Source of the DNA: a virus
Length of the DNA stretch: 35,069 bases
Strand: one strand, 5' to 3'
IMG/VR virus record: IMGVR_UViG_3300032156_002407
Location: 1-35,069 of that record
Numbering within the stretch: position 1 is the stretch's first letter; every line of letters starts with the position of its first letter. This document shows, in pieces, positions 7,883 to 14,454 of this stretch. Position numbers and translations under genes: made by a program. Under the pieces are notes generated by a model, which had not been told where the DNA came from, ran no database searches, and saw only the letters and a program-made list of their open reading frames with translations.

Positions 7883-8782
7883 ATGAACTACTCAACAGTC
7901 CTGGACGTTGTGAGGCTCACTGGTATTTTCAATGGAGTTGTTAACGAATCTGTTGGGACTGGTGACGGAACAACCGCAAATTTCAGTTTGGATAATGACA
8001 ACATAGTCGACGATTCCGAGACGGTATATGTCAACAACACAGAAAAGGCGCAGGGAACAGATTATACAATTAACAACTCAAGCGGAGTAATAACTTTTTT
8101 ATTAAAGCCTGCGCAGGGCCAAACAATAACAGCAAACTACAAATATTTTTCTGATAACGCCAACATAACTAACGAGGATATAGATTCTCTGATAGAGGAC
8201 GCAGATGTAGAGATAGACAACTGGACAGGTAAAACATGGTCCAACGCAAACAGCCAGACGGACTACTTTCCTGGACGCGCTGAAAAAATAACCGCAGAAA
8301 ATAGCAAAACCTACGGCCAGTATCATTCTGAAACTCAAGACGAGCAGTATGTTATTCTTTTAACAAAGTACCCGGTGCAATCTATAACAACACTACAATT
8401 CTTAGATGATGATGGAACAGTTAGCGATACATTGGTAGAGAACACTGATTATCATTATTGGTCTAGCGGTAAGATTCAACTGATAGGAAACACTATACCG
8501 GTAGGACTGGGGAAGAAAAAAGTAAAAGTAGTTTATACTTACGGCACGACTTCCGTGCCCAGGAACGTCAAAACTCTTTCGTCAGCTCTAACAGGAATTA
8601 TGGTTTTATGCAGTATGACCGGAGGAGCTTTCCACGATGTTAAAAGTTTTACTCTAGGGCCTAAGTCAGTATCATTCGAAGATACAAGCATCACTCTTTC
8701 TAAATGTTTGGAAAAGTTGGAAAACATCAGAGACAGAATACTAGATGAACTAGGAAGAGAGTTAAGACAAGTGGTGATCTGA
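7883..8782 (+). CDS. Head-tail connector (gp6-like adaptor) with inserted beta modules
   Basis: The ends of the protein have the helical look of connector adaptors: YSTVLDVVRLTGI at the start, ITNEDIDSLIEDADVEIDNWTG near 95-115, and a C-terminal helix pair (LEKLENIRDRILDELGREL). Between them lie beta modules of the pattern GDGTTANF...VYVNNTEKAQGTDYTIN...GVITF...ANYKYF and NTDYHYWSSGKIQL...VKVVYTYGT. These occur as add-on domains in many phage structural proteins. The position between head genes and head-closure/gp10 genes supports an adaptor joining the portal to the tail. The stop overlaps the next ATG. Confidence 0.75.
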   Translation: MNYSTVLDVVRLTGIFNGVVNESVGTGDGTTANFSLDNDNIVDDSETVYVNNTEKAQGTDYTINNSSGVITFLLKPAQGQTITANYKYFSDNANITNEDIDSLIEDADVEIDNWTGKTWSNANSQTDYFPGRAEKITAENSKTYGQYHSETQDEQYVILLTKYPVQSITTLQFLDDDGTVSDTLVENTDYHYWSSGKIQLIGNTIPVGLGKKKVKVVYTYGTTSVPRNVKTLSSALTGIMVLCSMTGGAFHDVKSFTLGPKSVSFEDTSITLSKCLEKLENIRDRILDELGRELRQVVI

Positions 8783-9144
8783 TGCCTAGAATAGGACCTC
8801 TAGCCAACGCAATGAAAATAATATTTAACGACAGCAAAAGGACTGTTACATTGTACAGAGCAACTAAGACGGAATCCAACATTACTGGATCAGAAGAATT
8901 GACATACGCAGCTGCGGAAGAAGTAGAATTAATATTTTTCAAAACAGAATCTAAATTCGAGTGGGATACTGAGGGCATGCTAGAGAAAGGCGATGCAGTT
9001 GTTTTCGACAAACCGGGCAATATCAACATAGCTAGAAACGATAAGATCGTTGTTGACGGTGAGACTTTCTTAATAAAGAAAGTTGTGGCCTGGTACGATA
9101 ACGATAGACACGATTACGATGCAGCAGTGGCGTATAAGATATGA
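8782..9144 (+). CDS. Head-closure (stopper) protein
   Basis: The 120-residue beta-rich protein has the pattern of head-tail joining proteins: TVTLYRATKTESNITG near the start, then KGDAVVFDKPGNI, then DKIVVDGETFLIKKVVAWYDN at the end. The usual length of this family is 100-120 residues. It lies between the connector and the gp10-like gene, exactly where a stopper is expected, and overlaps both by 1-4 bases. The call rests on style and place rather than on a diagnostic motif. Confidence 0.65.
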   Translation: MPRIGPLANAMKIIFNDSKRTVTLYRATKTESNITGSEELTYAAAEEVELIFFKTESKFEWDTEGMLEKGDAVVFDKPGNINIARNDKIVVDGETFLIKKVVAWYDNDRHDYDAAVAYKI

Positions 9145-9473
9145 CAGAATTTAACACAGAGAACATAAAGAAATTTATAATTTTTCCTTTGTTAAATAGA
9201 ATAGGATTTGTTGTTGAAGACAAAGCAAAACAGTTATGCCCTGTAGATACAGGAAGGTTAAGAGCATCAATACAACATAAAATATTACCTGAGGAGTTGG
9301 CGGTAGTAATAGGAACCAACGTGCCATACGCTAAGCATGTAGAATATATGTACCCTATGAACGCACCACATCCAGGAAGAGAAACCGGTCAGATGCCATT
9401 CTTGAGGCCGGCACTGTTCCAATTAAAAGATAAAATAAACAGTATGATCAAGGAACAATTCAAAGGTAAATAG
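9141..9473 (+). CDS. HK97 gp10-like neck/tail-completion protein
   Basis: The motif set is diagnostic for the HK97 gp10-like family: CPVDTGRLRASIQHKI near 34-49, VIGTNVPYAKHVEY near 59-73, and a terminal MPFLRPALFQLKDKI. The length of 110 residues is typical. The family acts at the head-tail joint or in tail completion. The ATG overlaps the previous stop by 4 bases. Confidence 0.85.
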   Translation: MTEFNTENIKKFIIFPLLNRIGFVVEDKAKQLCPVDTGRLRASIQHKILPEELAVVIGTNVPYAKHVEYMYPMNAPHPGRETGQMPFLRPALFQLKDKINSMIKEQFKGK

Positions 9474-9474
9474 A

Positions 9475-9735
9475 ATGACGCATAGGCCCGTTATAGTAGA
9501 CGAATGTTGCTCGCCGGACGTTGCTAAATATCTAGAGGAAATGGGCCAGGAAGTAATTGTTGTTAATAACGGAATGTCAGACAACACAATAAAGAGAATG
9601 GGCCGTAAGACCAATGCTTATATAATAACAAAGGACAAAGGTTTCCTAGATTATCAAAAAGCAATCATAATAAGGAAGGACTCGCCGGAAGCGGTGTACG
9701 AGAGGCTGATGGAATGCTTGAAGAGCGAAAGGTAA
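9475..9735 (+). CDS. PIN-like domain protein (DUF5615 type)
   Basis: The 86 residues carry the spaced acidic motifs of small PIN-like domains: VDECCSPDVAKYLEEMGQEV (D9), MSDNTIKRM, then YIITKDKGFLDY. In bacteria and archaea this type is mostly found as a presumed RNase toxin beside an antitoxin. Here it stands inside the neck genes, 1 base after the gp10-like gene, and overlaps the next small gene by 22 bases. It could be an addiction or anti-host nuclease, or a domestic RNase. No activity can be shown from the sequence. Confidence 0.65.
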   Translation: MTHRPVIVDECCSPDVAKYLEEMGQEVIVVNNGMSDNTIKRMGRKTNAYIITKDKGFLDYQKAIIIRKDSPEAVYERLMECLKSER

Positions 9736-9965
9736 AAACGATTACTAATTTAGAAAAAGTTTTTGTTATTGTAGACTATGAGGCATTTAAAAATAAATGC
9801 GATTATAGATTCAAAGAAAAAGAGTTCAGCGATGCAGCCGAGTTCTGCGGAACGTTCGGAAGAGAATCCTTAAAAAAATGCAGGGAAGATAACTGTCCTT
9901 ATGTTTATGCTATAGTAACAGAAGCGAGGGAGGAATGTGCAAAAAAACCAACGTACGTTCAATAA
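9714..9965 (+). CDS. Small Cys-rich protein, possible partner of the PIN-like protein
   Basis: It has 83 residues with six Cys (KC, FCGTFG, KCREDNCPYVYA, EEC), suggesting metal binding, in a mostly helical, charged background. The ATG lies inside the end of the PIN-like gene, so the two are likely translationally coupled. A partner or antitoxin role is suggested only by this arrangement. I recognise no family. It ends the neck cluster and a 136-base gap follows. Confidence 0.55.
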   Translation: MLEERKVKTITNLEKVFVIVDYEAFKNKCDYRFKEKEFSDAAEFCGTFGRESLKKCREDNCPYVYAIVTEAREECAKKPTYVQ

Positions 9966-10101
9966 GAAACTAAACCAGGACGTGCCTTTCTTTTTAATAT
10001 TTTACACAAAGAACAACTGATACATATAAGAATTGAGATAAACAAATTTAAAGTAGGATTGAGGAAGCTGTGAGATCCTAATTAAGTCAAAGGACGATAA
10101 A
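9966..10101 (+). promoter_or_regulatory. 136-bp gap with a weak TATA-like box
   Basis: No gene is visible. TACATATAAG at 10021-10030 is a moderate TATA-like box and would place a transcript start near 10050, about 50 bases before the next ATG. An AGGATTGAGG stretch (about 10055-10064) is purine-rich. It is plausibly a secondary promoter for the tail genes. Confidence 0.3.
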
Positions 10102-11061
10102 ATGCCAATAAATCAATACCCAATTACAGGGATAGTATACGCGAGCAATGGTACGACTGCTTACCCGGAAGTTAGCATTACACTTAGAAACCTGACTAAA
10201 AAATCTTCTGAGACAAAAACAACAGAATCGGACGGATCCTTTACTTTTGATTTGGCTAATTTTGTTGGAGGATATGCTAACGGGGATTCATTGAAACTGG
10301 AAGCAATATTAGGATCGTTCTATCAATATGCAACATTAACAGTTAATACACAACTGCCAGGTATAAATCAGAATCTAACTCTAGCAGCTGAAACTGTAAA
10401 CAGAATAATGGATCCTTACAAACTAAAAGAAGAGTTAATTATTTTCTTTAGAAAAAAACTGAATGATCCGCTTTCTAGAGGCACAATAAAGACGAATACT
10501 CAAAGCGGAACCGGCAGTAAGGTTAAATTTGAACTGCCTGACGATGATGTAAAATTCATAGACTGCATCTATGTTAACGGCACACTGCAGACAAACTACG
10601 CAGACTACTATGTTAATTACAACGATTCGATGCAGCTTTCTAATCCTGTAGTTTATTTCCTATCACCTCCGGCCAGCGGCGCGATAGTTGAAATAAAATA
10701 TTCATACGGCACGTCCTGGATATACCCGGACACGCCTAGAACTGACCTAAGCATAAACTCGTATCCTAGAGTAAATGTAAACTTTATTTCAATGAGAACA
10801 ATGGAAGACGGTTTAGGTTCACTAGGAAATATAACAGACATTCTAGGATCTGTTGCTGTTTGGTCAAGCAAACAGAACGAGTTGGCCAGCATAGTAAAGG
10901 ATGCAAGGACTTTAATTATGCAGAACAAAAAAGATTTTCATTACTTTAAAATAATAATTCCTCAAAGCACCGGGCCAGTATTGACACCGCCGAATAGAGA
11001 AGATAAAGTATTGCAGCAGAACCAGGACTTTGAGATAAAAACAATTTTGGAGATAATATAA
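10102..11061 (+). CDS. Tail-terminator-like protein with N-terminal PITG domain
   Basis: The first 95 residues are a PITG/carboxypeptidase-regulatory-like domain paralogous to the protein at 7067. The rest looks like a tail-completion/terminator protein. It opens with MDPYKLKEELIIFFRKKL, has a beta module (IYVNGTLQTNYADYYVNY...IVEIKYSYG), then YPRVNVNFISM, VAVWSSKQNELASIVKDART and a final YFKIIIPQS strand. It directly precedes the tail tube gene, the normal terminator position. The added surface domain makes it about twice the usual size of a terminator. Confidence 0.65.
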   Translation: MPINQYPITGIVYASNGTTAYPEVSITLRNLTKKSSETKTTESDGSFTFDLANFVGGYANGDSLKLEAILGSFYQYATLTVNTQLPGINQNLTLAAETVNRIMDPYKLKEELIIFFRKKLNDPLSRGTIKTNTQSGTGSKVKFELPDDDVKFIDCIYVNGTLQTNYADYYVNYNDSMQLSNPVVYFLSPPASGAIVEIKYSYGTSWIYPDTPRTDLSINSYPRVNVNFISMRTMEDGLGSLGNITDILGSVAVWSSKQNELASIVKDARTLIMQNKKDFHYFKIIIPQSTGPVLTPPNREDKVLQQNQDFEIKTILEII

Positions 11062-11078
11062 AATAGGAGGGGATAAAC

Positions 11079-12062
11079 ATCGTAGACTTTCCAATAAGCG
11101 GATCGCAAAACTATATTCAAGTCGGAAAAGAAGGAACATACGGATCTGTAGCCGCATCTATAACAGTAGCTTTCGGGCACAACACTTCAATAACGCCAGA
11201 TGTTTCAATGAACGAGACACCGGTTTACGGACTAGGTTCTCCGTACGCATCAAAGACCTACGCAGGATTATTCGAAGGGAAATTGACAATAAATTTCGAC
11301 ATGGCCTCAACGTACTTTTGGGAACTAATTATGGGTAGTTGCAATGATACAGATGATCCAACTTACGGTTACGCTCACACATACGTAGACAATACGGGAT
11401 ACGCAGTAAGTTCATTCAGCGTTGAAGACGGATCTGATTTAGATGAGGATGTTGTTATAAAATATTTGGGATGTGTTGTAGATAGCGCAGAATTAACATT
11501 TAGAGTTGGAGAAACAACACCAGTAACACTCAACTGTCTTTACGCAAGCGAAACAAAAGCCAATGCGGGATTAGACACAACGCCGGCAGCGGACACAGAA
11601 GAACTTTTAATATTCAGCGAGGGATCAGTACAAATACCGTCAGGTGTAACACTGGCCAGGATACAAGGCGGAACATTGAGGCCTTTAAAAAATGCTCAGT
11701 TAGTATGGGGACTAGGAAGCAGAATAGCAAGCAAGGCCATATGGAAAACAATGATATTCGAATTAGACTTAGACATGGCCTTTGAAAATGATAATCTGTT
11801 AGAAACATTCTACGGACAAGCGACAGGGCCTTTGACAGCAACAAATCCAACCGGAGCAGCATCAGCAGTATTAACATGGAGCAACGCAGCGGCAACAACG
11901 GCAAGAAGAAGTCTAACAATAACATTGTCAACAACGCAAATTATATCGTACTCAATTCCTAAGAAAATTGGAGAGATGACAGTATTAAGCGTTAAATGCT
12001 TCTGTATAGGAGCTCCGACCAGCATAGTTGGAATAGATAATACAACACTTAATCCGTTGTGA
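11079..12062 (+). CDS. Major tail (tube) protein, apparent ATC start
   Basis: The frame is open from just after a TAG at 11064. It encodes VDFPISGSQNYIQVGKEGTYG, the style in which major tail proteins usually begin. The first in-frame ATG (11208) would delete this 43-residue part. A perfect AGGAGGGG lies at 11065-11072, 6 bases before ATC 11079, whereas ATG 11208 has none. I therefore place the start at ATC, either a rare start codon or a G-to-C change or error in ATG. The remaining beta-rich sequence (LTFRVGETTPVTLNCLYAS, PLKNAQLVWG, FELDLDMAFENDNL) fits a tube protein of 327 residues, and tail chaperone genes follow. Confidence 0.78.
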   Translation: MVDFPISGSQNYIQVGKEGTYGSVAASITVAFGHNTSITPDVSMNETPVYGLGSPYASKTYAGLFEGKLTINFDMASTYFWELIMGSCNDTDDPTYGYAHTYVDNTGYAVSSFSVEDGSDLDEDVVIKYLGCVVDSAELTFRVGETTPVTLNCLYASETKANAGLDTTPAADTEELLIFSEGSVQIPSGVTLARIQGGTLRPLKNAQLVWGLGSRIASKAIWKTMIFELDLDMAFENDNLLETFYGQATGPLTATNPTGAASAVLTWSNAAATTARRSLTITLSTTQIISYSIPKKIGEMTVLSVKCFCIGAPTSIVGIDNTTLNPL

Positions 12063-12067
12063 TATAG

Positions 12068-12196
12068 TTGAACAAGTATAAGGCAATGTTTTTCATAGAA
12101 GTTGAAGCAGTTGATAGAGCCTCTGCTGAAATAGAGGCCAACAAAAAAATATCAAAAAAGTTGAAAGCAACTTTAATAAAAATAGAGGAGGCGTAA
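12068..12196 (+). CDS. Small charged helical protein (42 aa) between tube and chaperone
   Basis: A TTG-initiated frame fills the gap between the tube and chaperone genes. It reads NKYKAMFFIEVEAVDRASAE and continues with a Lys-rich amphipathic helix, ending 4 bases before the next ATG. GTGAT lies about 5 bases upstream of TTG 12068. A second possible start is the ATG at 12086. No family is recognised. Confidence 0.42.
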   Translation: MNKYKAMFFIEVEAVDRASAEIEANKKISKKLKATLIKIEEA

Positions 12197-12200
12197 AAGT

Positions 12201-12593
12201 ATGCCGGAAGATATAGTAGAAGAGAAAGAAGAAGTTGAAGTTACAGAAAAAATTGAAGTCCTCAAAGGAGGATATAGAGAATTGGAAGAGAAGAAGGAAA
12301 TTCCAATCGAGTGGGAAGGATCGAAAGATTCAGTGATTATAAAGAAACTCAGCGATGGCGAGATAGCAGACATGAGAAGGCAGACAAATACAGTAATGAC
12401 TATTGGAAGATCAGTTCAAATAAAATCTGACGTTGAAACATTCAGGCACCTAATTATGTTTAAGGCAATAATAAAGGCTCCGTTCAAGATAAGCCTGGAG
12501 GATATAAGAAGGCTGCCGCATAAGTTTGCTGAAAAATTGTTTGCTATAATATACGACTTCGAGGAGCTGAGCGAAGAAAAAAAATCAGACTGA
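12201..12593 (+). CDS. Tail assembly chaperone, first frame (G-like)
   Basis: It has 130 residues, strongly acidic at the N-terminus, then IPIEWEGSKDSVIIKKLSDGEIADMRRQT, and a helical C-terminal half. Position immediately upstream of the tape measure gene, size, and an overlapping second frame are the hallmarks of the lambda G/GT chaperone arrangement. The chaperone coats the tape measure during tail assembly. The gene ends GAA GAA AAA AAA TCA GAC TGA. The A-run is an ideal place for a -1 shift into the next frame. GGAGG lies 8 bases upstream of the ATG. Confidence 0.75.
   Translation: MPEDIVEEKEEVEVTEKIEVLKGGYRELEEKKEIPIEWEGSKDSVIIKKLSDGEIADMRRQTNTVMTIGRSVQIKSDVETFRHLIMFKAIIKAPFKISLEDIRRLPHKFAEKLFAIIYDFEELSEEKKSD
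12577..12584 (+). other. Slippery A-run for programmed -1 frameshift
   Basis: Eight A bases include A AAA AAA in the zero frame, three codons before the TGA at 12591. A -1 shift after the second AAA leads into the frame of the gene at 12593 with no stop between. The product would have 199 residues (128 from the first frame plus 71). Confidence 0.65.
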
Positions 12594-12799
12594 TGTGGGC
12601 GATAAATTCCAAACAAGTATCGCCTGAAGTTGCGGATGATTTAAAACTTTGGAGGATGGCCAAAGAGTTCGGGTTCACGGAAGAGCAAGTAAGAAGGATG
12701 AGCCACGTTAGAGTGCAGACTTATCTATTCATAGAGGATACTGTGAACGAGAAGGAAGAAAGAGATTCAAAGAAAAATAATTTTAAGGTGAACAACTGA
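12593..12799 (+). CDS. Tail assembly chaperone, second frame (T-like), frameshift-fused or separate
   Basis: It has 68 residues if started at ATG 12593, which overlaps the previous stop (TGATG). Codons upstream to 12584 are open, so a -1 frameshift fuses it to the first chaperone. The sequence VSPEVADDLKLWRMAKEFGF...EEQVRRMSHVRVQTYLFI is helical and ends in a charged tail, as in T-domains that bind tube protein. The last base is shared with the tape measure ATG. Both a free and a fused form are possible. Confidence 0.7.
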   Translation: MWAINSKQVSPEVADDLKLWRMAKEFGFTEEQVRRMSHVRVQTYLFIEDTVNEKEERDSKKNNFKVNN

Positions 12800-14058
12800 T
12801 GGCAGACGTGTTTGAGACAAGCGTTAAACTAAAATTCATAGTTCCTACAGCGGAAGCTGATAGGATTAAAAAAATAGTTAACGCGTCAATGTCCGGAGGA
12901 TTAAAGGATCGTTTAGGCGGAGTAGCCTCAATGATAGGAGGCAAAGGAATGGCCCTAGCTGGAGGCCTGGCCGCAGCCGGAGCTGTTGTTATGTCAAGCC
13001 CTTCTCTGCAGGGAACTTTGAAAAGATTACTTCGAATGGTAGAGTTAATTATAAAACCGATCGGAGACATAGTGGCCGTAGGTCTAAGGCCAATAATAGA
13101 CATTCTAAGGCCAATAGGACAATTCTTTAGGATTCTTATTCAACCGTACATAAGAAAGGCAACGGAAGCCATGCGACTAGGAAAACAATTCGCAATGAAA
13201 GGTCAGTACGCAGAAGCAGGAGCAGCATACGCACTGGGAGCAGCATATTTATTAAAGCCGTTCTTTGATATGATGATTACAGTTACTACAGTTTCCGTAC
13301 AAGGAATTTTAGCCGGCATAAAACTTCTAGGAAGCGCATTAATTTCTCTAGTACCATTTACAGAAGACGTTAACAAAAGTTTTCAAAAAATGATGGATGG
13401 CGCTATACTTAACGTTGGAATTGGAGGAGCAACCATAATAACAGAAACATCAATTATGATGGAAACATGGCTGACTGACCTTAAGTTAGGTTATAAAAAA
13501 ATAGAAAACCTAGCCAACGTTTCAATGGGAATAACATCAGGATTCGTAGGCGAAGGATTTGTAAGAATAGTACAGGCTGCTACAGACTTCTTCGCACCGC
13601 AAATGAAAGAAACAACCGGCAAGATGTTTGACAGTATAGTAGAATACGGAAGAACTAAAGTAGCTGAGTTGAATGCGTTGTTGAACAAACCAGCGCCGAC
13701 ATATACAACTGGAGGAGGAGCATACATAGGAGGCGTTTACGTAAGCGCCATAGAACAACAGTTGCAGATGTGCATAGATCCGTTAATGGCAGCGAAAGCG
13801 GCGTTTAATAATCTAGCGAAAGGATTGTACACTTTTAAAAATCCTTTCCAGGATTTTATATGGAGGTCAGGAACCAAACCGGTAGCGATAAGTTCTAAAG
13901 ACACCATAGTAGGAACAAAGGGAGGAGCCGGTTTAGGAAACATCATTGTAGAAGTTGGCGGAATAAGAATAGACAAAATAAGTTCTGATTATGATGTCGG
14001 CAAGATCGCTGACAAGATAACTGAAAGGGTAATAGATAATTTGAGGTCGAGAGCATGA
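12799..14058 (+). CDS. Tape measure protein (short)
   Basis: Several features fit a tape measure. There is a Gly/Ala-rich hydrophobic part (MIGGKGMALAGGLAAAGAVV), long helical stretches with two or three very hydrophobic helices, and a typical end (VGGIRIDKISSDYDVGKIADKITERVIDNL). It follows the chaperone pair directly. At 419 residues it is short. With about 1.5 angstrom per residue the tail would be near 60 nm, an estimate and not a measurement. The hydrophobic segments could enter the host membrane at DNA delivery. Confidence 0.82.
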   Translation: MADVFETSVKLKFIVPTAEADRIKKIVNASMSGGLKDRLGGVASMIGGKGMALAGGLAAAGAVVMSSPSLQGTLKRLLRMVELIIKPIGDIVAVGLRPIIDILRPIGQFFRILIQPYIRKATEAMRLGKQFAMKGQYAEAGAAYALGAAYLLKPFFDMMITVTTVSVQGILAGIKLLGSALISLVPFTEDVNKSFQKMMDGAILNVGIGGATIITETSIMMETWLTDLKLGYKKIENLANVSMGITSGFVGEGFVRIVQAATDFFAPQMKETTGKMFDSIVEYGRTKVAELNALLNKPAPTYTTGGGAYIGGVYVSAIEQQLQMCIDPLMAAKAAFNNLAKGLYTFKNPFQDFIWRSGTKPVAISSKDTIVGTKGGAGLGNIIVEVGGIRIDKISSDYDVGKIADKITERVIDNLRSRA

Positions 14059-14447
14059 CATACACGCTAAACGGCATAGACATAGGACAGGTGCAAACAG
14101 AGGAGCACGATGTAAGGTCGCCTTTGGACACGGAGGTACATCCCTATAGCGTATCAAAAGATATGGAAGCAGTAGATGAGGGAAACGTATTAAGAAAGAT
14201 AACAGTAGAGGGCAAAGTTGTTGATACCAAAGCCAACATAATGAACAACTACGTTCAGCCGTTGGACGCGCTGCAGAACGGGGACCAGATGGCCATTACT
14301 TTTCATTCAGACATGTGGGATCTTACAACAGTAGGTGACTATACTGACGGCAATTTCTCCGTCAAGGTAGAAAGCTTTAGGCATAAGATACATATAGGCG
14401 AGGAGACTGCGCTTACATACACGCTCGTGTTAGTCGAAAGCACATAG
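14055..14447 (+). CDS. Small distal tail protein (Dit-like position)
   Basis: The 130-residue beta-rich protein begins TYTLNGIDIGQVQTEEHDV and ends with paired strands (FSVKVESFRHKIHIGEE, TYTLVLVES). Proteins of this build, 'one beta-sandwich after the tape measure', link the tube to the baseplate. It overlaps the tape measure stop by 4 bases. No diagnostic motif is seen, so the Dit label rests on position. Confidence 0.55.
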   Translation: MTYTLNGIDIGQVQTEEHDVRSPLDTEVHPYSVSKDMEAVDEGNVLRKITVEGKVVDTKANIMNNYVQPLDALQNGDQMAITFHSDMWDLTTVGDYTDGNFSVKVESFRHKIHIGEETALTYTLVLVEST

Positions 14448-14454
14448 TGATAAA

